Assembly: GCA_023407575.1 (NCBI GenBank)
Contig: JAEYLX010000027.1
Location: forward strand, 62,001-126,000
Direction of reading: 5' to 3'
DNA length: 64,000 nucleotides
Source of the DNA: Bacillota bacterium
Lineage (GTDB): Bacteria > Bacillota > Clostridia > Lachnospirales > Lachnospiraceae
In this document: piece by piece, positions 25,090-32,887 of the stretch
How positions within the stretch are numbered: the first letter of the stretch is position 1
Layout: every line of letters starts with the position of its first letter
Notes under the pieces: generated by a model
Databases searched by the model: none
What the model was told of the DNA's origin: nothing
The model's input: only the letters and a program-made list of their open reading frames with translations
Position numbers and translations under genes: made by a program

Positions 25090-25908
25090 TTAAACTTTTA
25101 ATACAAAATATCCTATTACAACTACACCCAAAACAATGCGATACCATCCAAAGGGTTTAAAACTATTATTCTTAATGAAGTCCATTAGATATCGTATTAT
25201 AAAAACAGAAACTACAAAAGCGACAACCATACCAGTGAGCAGAATAATTATTTCTGGCCCTTGAAAATTAAATCCAAACTTATATAGCTTTAAGGCACTT
25301 GCACCAAACATAATTGGTATGGATAAGAAGAAAGAAAACTCAGCAGCAATGAAACGGGAGGAACCTAAAAGGATTGCGCCAAGAATGGTTGCACCAGATC
25401 TGGAGGTTCCAGGGATAAGAGATAATACTTGAAACATACCAATAAGAAAGGCTGTTTGATAAGTAAGCTCGGAAAAATTAGTTATCTTGTCACGTTTATC
25501 TCTATTTCGATTTTCAATAATAATAAAGAGAATACCATATAGGATTAAGGTGATGGCAACTGTTTGATAATTATACAAGTGTTCATCCAGCCAATCGTCA
25601 AACAGAAAGCCTAAGATAGCAGCAGGTAATGCACCTACAACAACTTTAAACCAAATGTTCATGGTATCCAGTCTTTCCTGGGTTGTTTTCTTTAAGGATA
25701 ACGGATTTAGTTTATTAAAATATAATATTAAAACAGCAAGGATGGCACCCAACTGTATTACAACAAAAAACATTTCCTTAAAAGCATCAGAAGCCTTTAA
25801 TTGAATAAAATTTTCTACTAAAATCATATGTCCCGTACTGCTGATAGGCAGCCACTCGGTTATTCCTTCCACAATTCCAAGAAAAATTGCAACTAATATT
25901 TCTCTCAT
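25090..25908 (-). CDS. uppP: Undecaprenyl-diphosphatase UppP (BacA)
   Basis: UppP dephosphorylates undecaprenyl diphosphate at the membrane, recycling the lipid carrier for peptidoglycan, and gives bacitracin tolerance. The 272-residue, very hydrophobic protein has the two catalytic motifs EGITEWLPISSTGH near residue 15 and PGTSRSG near 172. I chose the ATG at 25908 because GGAGG lies six bases upstream; the ATG at 25914 directly abuts it. It is divergent from the blaI-like gene, in a region rich in envelope functions. Confidence 0.95.
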   Translation of the reverse strand: MREILVAIFLGIVEGITEWLPISSTGHMILVENFIQLKASDAFKEMFFVVIQLGAILAVLILYFNKLNPLSLKKTTQERLDTMNIWFKVVVGALPAAILGFLFDDWLDEHLYNYQTVAITLILYGILFIIIENRNRDKRDKITNFSELTYQTAFLIGMFQVLSLIPGTSRSGATILGAILLGSSRFIAAEFSFFLSIPIMFGASALKLYKFGFNFQGPEIIILLTGMVVAFVVSVFIIRYLMDFIKNNSFKPFGWYRIVLGVVVIGYFVLKV

Positions 25909-26103
25909 TGTCATCCTCCAAAATATATTATTAAAAACAAATTACTGTTTGCAGTCTTCCATAATAATAACGTCTCATACGGTAAATTGTCTTCAAAACA
26001 CTTATTTAATACTATAACTTAATTGAAAAAAAATACCATTCAATTAAGAAATTACGAGTTTTGCATAACCATTCAGTATAACAGTTCAACAATCATTTCA
26101 GTA

Positions 26104-26133
26104 TTGACACTTCTGGTCTAAATGTGTTAGACT
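26104..26133 (+). promoter_or_regulatory. Promoter of the blaI-blaR1-like operon
   Basis: TTGACA (26104-26109) and TAGACT (26128-26133) have an 18-bp spacer. The -10 lies inside the first dyad operator, which fits repression by blocking RNA polymerase. Confidence 0.5.
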
Positions 26134-26157
26134 GAAACTGGTTTAAAACACTTAGAC
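26116..26157 (+). promoter_or_regulatory. Twin dyad operators, probably for the BlaI-like repressor
   Basis: GTCTAAATGTGTTAGAC (26116-26132) is a perfect dyad with 6-bp arms. GTTTAAAACACTTAGAC (26141-26157) has the same arms with one change. Their centres are 25 bp apart, about two and a half helical turns. They lie between the -35 and the Shine-Dalgarno of the blaI-like gene, where BlaI/MecI repressors usually bind. Confidence 0.65.
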
Positions 26158-26168
26158 TGGAGGTTAAT

Positions 26169-26540
26169 ATGATAGAAAATCTAACAATAGCAGAAGAGAA
26201 ACTCGCAAATTTAATATGGCAAAAAGCACCCCTTACTTCACCGGAATTGGTTACCCTTGCAAAAAATGAATTGGACTGGAAAAAATCTACGACTTACACG
26301 GTACTAAAAAAGCTTTGTGACAAGGGAGTGTGCAAAAATGAAAATGCAAATATTTCGATTTTGCTTACTCGTGAGGAATTAATGGCAAACCAAAGTCGAC
26401 GCTATGTAGAAGATAGCTTCGGTGGGTCATTACCCCAATTTATTACCTCCTTTATTGGGGGTAAAAAACTAACCTTAGAACAAGCAAAGGAACTTCGTAA
26501 GTTGATTGATGAACACGAGGAGGGCGGTGTCGATGGATAA
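26169..26540 (+). CDS. BlaI/MecI/CopY family transcriptional repressor
   Basis: This 123-residue winged-helix repressor starts ENLTIAEEKLANLIW and has the DNA-recognition region WKKSTTYTVLKKLCDKG, as in BlaI and MecI. Family members bind dyad operators as dimers and are cut in the C-terminal half when the partner BlaR1/MecR1 protease is activated. GGAGG precedes the ATG at 26169 and the last codons overlap the protease gene by 8 bases. The twin dyads just upstream are the expected target, so it should repress its own operon. No beta-lactamase gene is in the window. Confidence 0.9.
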   Translation: MIENLTIAEEKLANLIWQKAPLTSPELVTLAKNELDWKKSTTYTVLKKLCDKGVCKNENANISILLTREELMANQSRRYVEDSFGGSLPQFITSFIGGKKLTLEQAKELRKLIDEHEEGGVDG

Positions 26541-28743
26541 ACTGTTTCTTACAATTGTGAATATGAGCCTGACCGGGTCATTTGTTATCTTAGGAATCTG
26601 CCTTGTGCGATTACCACTAAAGAAAGCGCCTAAAATAATATCTTACTGTTTATGGACGGTTGCGGGGTTCCGACTAATATTTCCGTATTCTATTGAGAGT
26701 ATTTTCAGTCTGATTCCGTTTAAAGCTCAAACAATTCCATCCGATATTGCACTTCAGCCAATACCACGCATTGAAAGCGGTATCCTTCAATTAAATAGTA
26801 TTGTCAGTAGTGTTCTTCCTGCCGCCGCCACGCCCAATGAAGCAAATCCATTACAAATTTGGATAACTATTGGTGGATGGGTGTGGATCGTAGGTGCTTT
26901 CATAATGCTCCTTTACGGTGTGGCTTCCTTCTTTATTCTCAAGAGAAAAATGAAAGCCACAATGCATTTGGAAGGGAATATCTATGAAGGTCAAAATATA
27001 AAATCGCCGTTCGTACTTGGTATTTTTTACCCACGGATTTATTTGCCTGCAGATTTATCTGCAAAGGAACGACGATATATCCTATTACATGAACAAATCC
27101 ATATCAAAAGACGTGACCACCTTGTGAAGTTAGTGGCTTATTTTGCCATAAGTTTGCATTGGTTTAATCCATTGGCATGGGTGGCATTTCTACTGATGGG
27201 AGTTGACATGGAGATGTCCTGCGACGAGCGTGTGTTAAAAGAGATGGGCAGCGAAATAAAAAAGGATTATTCGCTTTCCCTCATATCACTGGCAACAAAA
27301 CAGCATTTTGTGAACGGTAGTCCACTTGCTTTTGGAGAAGGTGGTATAAAGGAACGAATAAAGAATGTATTAAATTTCAAAAAGAAATCACGGGTGATTA
27401 TTGTTATATCCGTGATGGTGATGGCTGGACTAAGCATTGGGTTTGCTGTGAACAGGGAAGACAAAGCAATGGATGCATCTGGGAAAAAAGTGTACGATTT
27501 TCAGGATGAGAGTTTTCAACAAGTATTTTTCAAATTTAATGATACACCATACAATCCCGAATATAATTCAATATATGCGCAGCTAATGAACAATCAGAAC
27601 GTACGGAATTTGACCTGCAGTAACTATTTTACGCTTGTAAAGCAAGTTAACGATGTGTGGGAGATAGTTCCGTTTGCTGATGGAGTGAAATTTGATGATA
27701 TTGCGTTTAAAATAGAAGATGGGATGAGTTATGACTACAGTATAACACCTGAAATGTTCAATGAAAAACTTGACGAAGGTCAATACAGAATAATCACCGA
27801 TATCTATTATCAAGATATTGAAGGTGAAATACCTGTAAAGAAAACTGTTTGGGCGGAGTTTTCCATTGATGAGAGTGCTCCTAAACCAGAGATTTTAGAC
27901 TTATCTATGCCAAGCGAAACACCAGAAAAAATATATACTCTGGAAAATACAACCGAAAGACAGAAACTGGAACGTATGTTGTTCGTAAATCTGTATAGTG
28001 ATGGCACGGCTTGGCTTAAAACACCTCTAATCAGCAGTTACCTATTACCGAAATGTACTTATTCTTTTGTTGAGAACGAATTGTTGATTTATGCAAGTAT
28101 TCAAACTGAAAAATCAGAAGGATTTTTTGGAGTGAGTGATGAAAGTATCATAGCTAGATTTGAGGTTATTGATGAAAATACAATTGTATTTAAATCTGCT
28201 AAGGTGCCATTATTTGCAGACGAAGGAGCAAGGTATGTATCCGTATCTAATTCAAATACCCCAATTTCCGATTTTAAATCTCGTGAATGGGTGAACTTTT
28301 ATCATGATGACCAATTACCCTGGACATCCACTTATGATTTGATGCTAGATGAGTTCCCAGATGTAATCTTTAGCTGGACAGCGGAAAAGTTTACGGCAAC
28401 AGACCAGGACGGCGAGAAGGAATTGTTTTGGGGTATGCCCATTTGGAATGTCTATTTAGCCGATTTGAATGGAGACAATCTTCCCGAATTCTGTGCAACA
28501 ATCAGTTTCGGGTCAGGAATGATAGATAACCGAATTATTATCTATGATTATGCGAATGATATTCAGTATGAGGTTTCCGATCGTGGGATTTATGACTATG
28601 TGCTATCTCTTGAAAAGGAGCAGCTTGTTGTTACACAGACAGAATATAATAACAGTGATGTAAGAGGTGTTGGTAGTCTGGCTATAATTGATTTTCAACT
28701 GTTCATAAGTGGAATTGATCGTAGTAAACCAACTACAGAATGA
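26533..28743 (+). CDS. BlaR1/MecR1-like M56 metallopeptidase with unusual sensor region
   Basis: The 736-residue membrane protein has several N-terminal transmembrane helices. A peptidase M56 domain carries the zinc motif HEQIH near residue 186 and the third-ligand region MEMSCDERVL. Another helix follows near residue 300. The outer part is not the penicillin-binding domain of BlaR1, since no SxxK, SxN, KTG set is seen. It has a beta-rich Ig-like stretch (about 340-445), a second beta domain and a final region with LADLNGDNLPEFCATI. The ATG at 26533 follows GAGGAGGG by eight bases. It probably cleaves the BlaI-like repressor on an envelope signal that is unknown. Confidence 0.85.
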   Translation: MDKLFLTIVNMSLTGSFVILGICLVRLPLKKAPKIISYCLWTVAGFRLIFPYSIESIFSLIPFKAQTIPSDIALQPIPRIESGILQLNSIVSSVLPAAATPNEANPLQIWITIGGWVWIVGAFIMLLYGVASFFILKRKMKATMHLEGNIYEGQNIKSPFVLGIFYPRIYLPADLSAKERRYILLHEQIHIKRRDHLVKLVAYFAISLHWFNPLAWVAFLLMGVDMEMSCDERVLKEMGSEIKKDYSLSLISLATKQHFVNGSPLAFGEGGIKERIKNVLNFKKKSRVIIVISVMVMAGLSIGFAVNREDKAMDASGKKVYDFQDESFQQVFFKFNDTPYNPEYNSIYAQLMNNQNVRNLTCSNYFTLVKQVNDVWEIVPFADGVKFDDIAFKIEDGMSYDYSITPEMFNEKLDEGQYRIITDIYYQDIEGEIPVKKTVWAEFSIDESAPKPEILDLSMPSETPEKIYTLENTTERQKLERMLFVNLYSDGTAWLKTPLISSYLLPKCTYSFVENELLIYASIQTEKSEGFFGVSDESIIARFEVIDENTIVFKSAKVPLFADEGARYVSVSNSNTPISDFKSREWVNFYHDDQLPWTSTYDLMLDEFPDVIFSWTAEKFTATDQDGEKELFWGMPIWNVYLADLNGDNLPEFCATISFGSGMIDNRIIIYDYANDIQYEVSDRGIYDYVLSLEKEQLVVTQTEYNNSDVRGVGSLAIIDFQLFISGIDRSKPTTE

Positions 28744-28871
28744 GATTAAGTACTTTAGCAGGATATTTTAAATTAAGGGATGGATATAACATTCTCTTGT
28801 ACGACCTGTGAAGAAAAAAATAAGTGCAGACATAAAACTTATTTCTTTGTCTTATATCTAAACTTATACAA

Positions 28872-28917
28872 AAACAAGAGGTTGTCGCAGATGAAAACTG
28901 CAACAACCTCTTGTTCT
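28872..28917. terminator. Shared terminator between the blaR1-like and sortase genes
   Basis: AACAAGAGGTTGTCGCAG (28873-28890) pairs with CTGCAACAACCTCTTGTT (28898-28915), with one bulged base, between converging genes. Confidence 0.75.
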
Positions 28918-28969
28918 TGTTAAGTGGAACGATTTGTCTTTCTTTTGATTCTCTTTGATGGTTGTTTTA

Positions 28970-30274
28970 TTATTTAACAGGAGCAGTATACCAGTTGATC
29001 TCACCTGCTTCTAATGCTTCTTCAAAGGTTGCGGCAACTTCTGGTGCCTTGCCGCCTTTCCGATAGTAGTAGGACTCTGGGAATAGCGGTGTTTCATTTT
29101 TCGCTGCCTTGGCAACATCCACACTGGGGTCTTCACCTTCACGTACCTTTCTTGCAATAATTACGGTGCGGTAATTATCTAATTCATAGGAGCAGGTGGA
29201 TAGGGTTAAAAGCTCATCATTTTCGTTTATGTCTACCATATCAAGGTTGAGAACAGAACGGATACGAAGCTGATATACAAAATTCAGGAATTCTGAGGAA
29301 TCCTTAAATTTTGAGGTACGATACTCAAAAAGAGGTTCTTTTTCGGAAGAGCCATTGGTAACAACCACTGCAAATATTTTCCACTTAGCCGTATCGTAAA
29401 TGGTATCAAAGTTAATCACGGGATGTTCCTTATAGTAACTTACCTTATTGTATTCCAATAAGAAGTGGAACATCTTCTCTTTAGTGGATACCATATTATG
29501 ACCATGAATTACAAGATTCTTGGTATTGTCTTCAACAGAAGATCTAGGGTCAATGTAGAGCGTGCCTGCTTTACTGTAATCGCCTTTAATATCTTTATCA
29601 AGATAGTAGTCCGGGTCGACTTTATCGGAGGGCTGCATTACTACATAATCAATGTTGGTATCAGGAATAGTAATCCAACCTTTTACATCCTCATTGGTAT
29701 CCAGTAAATCCTTAAATTGAAGTAAACGACCCTGTGAATCGCGGTTTGGATCAGGTGTAGGTGTAGCTTCTGCAACTGGCGTTACTGCAACAGTCACAAC
29801 AGGTGCAGTCGTAGCAATTGGTGCCTCTGTTGGCTTGTGATAAAGATCTCTAGTTAACTCGATGGAATTTTTAATACGGATTGGCTGAATTACAACTTCG
29901 TTAATAAAAAGTCCAGTAAATACAAGAAATCCGATTAGACATACAACCTGCAATATTTTAGATAGATTTTTTTTGAATTTATTTGATGAGGGTGCTTGTT
30001 TATCTGTCTTCGTATCATTAATTTCAATAGTTTCTATTTTTTTGTTTTCAACGGTTTCAACATTGCCATTTTCAACTGTTTTAACATTGTCATTTTCAAT
30101 GGTTTCAACATTGCCATTTTCAACTGTTTTAACATTGTCATTTTCAATACTTTCTGCTTTGCCATGTTCTAGTTCAGACGAAGAAATAGTGTCCACTTGA
30201 TTAATTTCATTACTGTTCTTAATCTCTAAGCCATTCCTGCTGTTTTCATTTTGTGAAAATTTATCTTCAGACAT
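28970..30274 (-). CDS. srtB: Class B sortase with a repeat-bearing cytosolic N-terminus
   Basis: Class B sortases link surface proteins to peptidoglycan through a Cys transpeptidase. The 434-residue protein has a long acidic N-terminal tail with tandem 16-residue repeats (IENDNVKT-VENGNVET), a transmembrane helix at about residues 106-127 and a Pro/Thr-rich linker (VTPVAEATPTPDP). A SrtB domain follows with catalytic His in VIHGHNM, Cys in TLSTCSYE and Arg in YRTVIIAR. The usual SrtB has 220-280 residues, so the extra length is the N-terminal tail and linker. The ATG at 30274 follows AAGGGGA. No sorting-signal protein was seen nearby. Confidence 0.9.
   Translation of the reverse strand: MSEDKFSQNENSRNGLEIKNSNEINQVDTISSSELEHGKAESIENDNVKTVENGNVETIENDNVKTVENGNVETVENKKIETIEINDTKTDKQAPSSNKFKKNLSKILQVVCLIGFLVFTGLFINEVVIQPIRIKNSIELTRDLYHKPTEAPIATTAPVVTVAVTPVAEATPTPDPNRDSQGRLLQFKDLLDTNEDVKGWITIPDTNIDYVVMQPSDKVDPDYYLDKDIKGDYSKAGTLYIDPRSSVEDNTKNLVIHGHNMVSTKEKMFHFLLEYNKVSYYKEHPVINFDTIYDTAKWKIFAVVVTNGSSEKEPLFEYRTSKFKDSSEFLNFVYQLRIRSVLNLDMVDINENDELLTLSTCSYELDNYRTVIIARKVREGEDPSVDVAKAAKNETPLFPESYYYRKGGKAPEVAATFEEALEAGEINWYTAPVK
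30053..30148 (-). repeat. Two perfect 48-bp tandem repeats inside the sortase gene
   Basis: The segments 30053-30100 and 30101-30148 are identical. Each encodes 16 residues (two related 8-residue units) of the cytosolic tail. The length of 48 keeps the frame, so copy number could change without breaking the protein. Confidence 0.9.
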
Positions 30275-30618
30275 ATTAAATCCCCTTTTTATTAGTTGCT
30301 CTAATCCTGCTATTATTCGGCAATTTCACTAAATAATTGAGTATTGATTAAAACTTTTATCGATTAATTATACAATGAATAAAATCTGTAGTAAAGTGAA
30401 TTTTGTATTGCAAATTAGAGATGATTTCCGTAATAATTTTATTTTGCATAAATCATATTAAGAATTATTTTTCTATTACTAATATGATTTATTTTTCTGC
30501 ATACAATCACTTCTCAAATTCCCTAGGCATGAAAGTGTCAGTTTTGCTGACACTTTGTTCAAAGTTATATGAATATTCTGGTATTCTTACAATAAATTTA
30601 GAGTAAGGATAAGTTCAG
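30275..30618. promoter_or_regulatory. Intergenic region between sortase and carboxypeptidase genes
   Basis: This divergent gap holds a likely minus-strand sortase promoter: TTTACT (30395-30390) and TATAAT (30372-30367), 17 bp apart. It also has the dyad TAAATCATATTA (30449-30460) with TAATATGATTTA (30480-30491), followed by a T-run. A 10-bp hairpin AAAGTGTCAG/CTGACACTTT lies at 30532-30556. No gene was seen. Confidence 0.45.
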
Positions 30619-31986
30619 GTGATTGTCTTGAAAAAAGATTATATTAAAATTGTAATATGTGTGGTTTTATTAGCCATTGCATCCTTCTTTAGTTATAAAA
30701 GTCTGAAAGAATACTATGATTCGCTTCTTAGCTCAACAGGTCTTCATTCTCTCCAAATTGAGCAAAAAATGGTAGAAGAAAATGAGAAGGTTGCAAAGGA
30801 AAATGAGCAGTATAATGAATTGTTGAAAGCACAAGATTATAGCAGTCAGCCGGAAGGTGGATTAATGGAGGAAGGGGATGAAACTAAGAAATCCAATTCG
30901 TCCACAAAAAGAGTAGTGATACCAAATCTCACTCTTCATGCGCTTTCGTCTTTGCTATTGGATGCAGATAATAACCGGGTTTTATATGAAGAAAATGGTT
31001 ATAAAAAAATGGCTATGGCAAGTACCACGAAAATTATGACTTGCATTGTTGCGCTGGAAAATGCAAAGCTTGACACCGTGGTAACCATATCTTCCTATGC
31101 GCAAACCATGCCCGATGTTCAGCTCAATGTAAAAAAAGGAGAGCAGTATTATCTCAAGGACTTATTATATTCTCTCATGCTGGAAAGTCATAATGATTCG
31201 GCTGTAGCTATTGCAGAGGCAGTTGGAGGTAGTGTGGAGGGTTTTGCTACCATGATGAACGATAAAGCCAGAGAATTAGGCTGTGAGAATACTAACTTTG
31301 TTACACCAAACGGTTTAGATGCAGAGGGGCATTATACAACAGCGAGAGATTTGGCTGTTATAGCAAGTTATGCCATCAAGCAAAAGACCTTTATTGCGAT
31401 AACAAATACCGCCTCTCATAGTTTTCATGAGATTAATAATAAGAGATCGTTCACGGTAACGAATAAAAACAGGTTTCTATATATGATGGATGGAGCGATT
31501 GGTGTTAAAACTGGGTTTACCAATGATGCAGGATATTGCTTTGTTGGAGCGGTAAAAAGGGACGGAAAAACACTGGTATCCGTTGTATTAGGCTGTGGCT
31601 GGCCGCCAAGTAAAAGCCTGAAATGGAGTGATACTACGGAATTAATGGAATATGGGGTGGATAATTATAAAAACAGGCAGATATTTGAAAAAAAAGAATT
31701 TGAACCGGTATATGTGGAAGAGGGCCAGCAGAGATTTGAAAATCTTAAAATTGAAGGTGATCTTAGTTTGTTACTACGGGAGGACGAGGACATTAAGATC
31801 ATCTATGATATACCAGAAAAGCTTTCTGCACCAGTCCTTGCAAATACACCTGTAGGAAAAGCGAGTTATTATATAGAAGATCAGCTTTATGAGGAGATAC
31901 CAATCTATACCACCCAAGATATCTTAAGAATTGATTTTAAGTTTTGTATTGAACAAATCTTAAAATTATGGAGTCGAAAATACTAA
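30619..31986 (+). CDS. D-alanyl-D-alanine carboxypeptidase (PBP5 family)
   Basis: This is a second low-molecular-weight penicillin-binding protein, 455 residues long. It has an N-terminal membrane segment (IVICVVLLAIASFFSY), a charged spacer, and the catalytic motifs STTK (MASTTKIMT, near residue 137), SHN (LESHNDSA) and KTG (GVKTGFTND). A C-terminal beta domain follows. It trims the last D-alanine of cell wall peptides. The start is uncertain: GTG at 30619 follows AAGGA by nine bases, and TTG at 30628 follows AGGTGA. It is related to, but clearly diverged from, the DacF-like protein at 12.8 kb, and lies divergent from the sortase gene. Confidence 0.88.
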   Translation: MIVLKKDYIKIVICVVLLAIASFFSYKSLKEYYDSLLSSTGLHSLQIEQKMVEENEKVAKENEQYNELLKAQDYSSQPEGGLMEEGDETKKSNSSTKRVVIPNLTLHALSSLLLDADNNRVLYEENGYKKMAMASTTKIMTCIVALENAKLDTVVTISSYAQTMPDVQLNVKKGEQYYLKDLLYSLMLESHNDSAVAIAEAVGGSVEGFATMMNDKARELGCENTNFVTPNGLDAEGHYTTARDLAVIASYAIKQKTFIAITNTASHSFHEINNKRSFTVTNKNRFLYMMDGAIGVKTGFTNDAGYCFVGAVKRDGKTLVSVVLGCGWPPSKSLKWSDTTELMEYGVDNYKNRQIFEKKEFEPVYVEEGQQRFENLKIEGDLSLLLREDEDIKIIYDIPEKLSAPVLANTPVGKASYYIEDQLYEEIPIYTTQDILRIDFKFCIEQILKLWSRKY

Positions 31987-32315
31987 TAAGAAGCTACTTA
32001 TTAAACATAGTAATAATGTTATGCAAGGTATTTTTTCTATTTAAAATGTATTATTCCGAGAATTGTATAGGTTAGGTATATTTATTAGAATAATGAAAAT
32101 GCTAAAATACAACGATAGCTGCATTAGAGCTGCTATCGTTGTATTTTTATGCATTCAATGCATTGAATAATAATTTCTAAAACTAGAAATATGTTATCTA
32201 TTCCAGTTTTAACATAGATTGAGATAGAAAATGACAAAATAGGACTTGATTATTTTTATACGTGCTATTATCATAAACATTGTGTGTAAATTGGAAATCA
32301 ATAATGGAGGTATTT
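31987..32315 (+). promoter_or_regulatory. Intergenic region with terminator, palindrome and extended -10 promoter
   Basis: A terminator at 32104-32149 pairs AATACAACGATAGC with GCTATCGTTGTATT and ends in TTTTT. A perfect 16-bp palindrome ATTCAATGCATTGAAT lies at 32153-32168. An extended -10, TGCTATTAT (32263-32271), probably drives the next gene. No gene was seen in the first 115 bases. Confidence 0.5.
32104..32149 (+). terminator. Rho-independent terminator after the carboxypeptidase gene
   Basis: A 15-bp stem (32105-32119 with 32132-32146) around a 12-base loop, followed by a T-run. Confidence 0.8.
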
Positions 32316-32852
32316 ATGAAAAATAAAAAAGTATCAAAATCCTTAAGTAAAAGTTTTTTTAATAGTAGGGGAAGAATTATAGGAACTTGTGTTGTAGCAG
32401 CAGTTATTTTTGTATTAATTACTATCTTAATGATTGTGGAAAGTAGTTTTGGTAGATGGACAATTAAGAATAATACGGATTATGACTTAGAGTTTATGAA
32501 GGTATCGTTTTCTGGAATTACTTTCATTGATGGTATAGACACAGCTGGAATTGAGACGGAAGCAATTAAAGCGGATAGCAAGTTCACTAAAAAGTTAGAA
32601 ACATTAAATTTATTTAATACAGCTTCCAACATGAACCTTAATTTTAAATTTGAAAATACCAAAGAGATTAATACCACGGCAGGCTTTTTTAATAGCAAAT
32701 TCGATGGAAATATTACGATTACCTTTGAGCCAACAGATGATCCAAACCTTATAACTATGAAGGTGAAAGCGTCAAACGGAATATTCAAATCTACAGCTGT
32801 AGATTGCAACGAAGAATATACAATTGATATCAGCGAAAGCGCAGTTTATTAA
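32316..32852 (+). CDS. Hypothetical membrane-anchored protein
   Basis: The 178-residue protein has a basic cytosolic start (KNKKVSKSLSKSFF), one helix at about residues 22-45 (TCVVAAVIFVLITILMIV) and an outer beta-rich part without cysteines until a single one near the end. I do not recognise the family. The ATG at 32316 follows GGAGG by six bases; a codon at 32280 would add 12 residues without a site. It lies 35 bases before the hydratase gene with no terminator between, so the two may be co-transcribed, though no shared function is evident. Confidence 0.6.
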   Translation: MKNKKVSKSLSKSFFNSRGRIIGTCVVAAVIFVLITILMIVESSFGRWTIKNNTDYDLEFMKVSFSGITFIDGIDTAGIETEAIKADSKFTKKLETLNLFNTASNMNLNFKFENTKEINTTAGFFNSKFDGNITITFEPTDDPNLITMKVKASNGIFKSTAVDCNEEYTIDISESAVY

Positions 32853-32887
32853 TACGAGACGTAATGCTTGGATAAATGGAGGACCAA

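Noticed and set aside
30053..30148. Possible CRISPR array
   Set aside because: The repeats are directly adjacent without unique spacers and lie in frame inside a coding region.
29973..30200. Plus-strand repetitive frame opposite the sortase repeats
   Set aside because: Its FSTVSTLP repeats are just the other strand of the 48-bp tandem repeat; no start signal.
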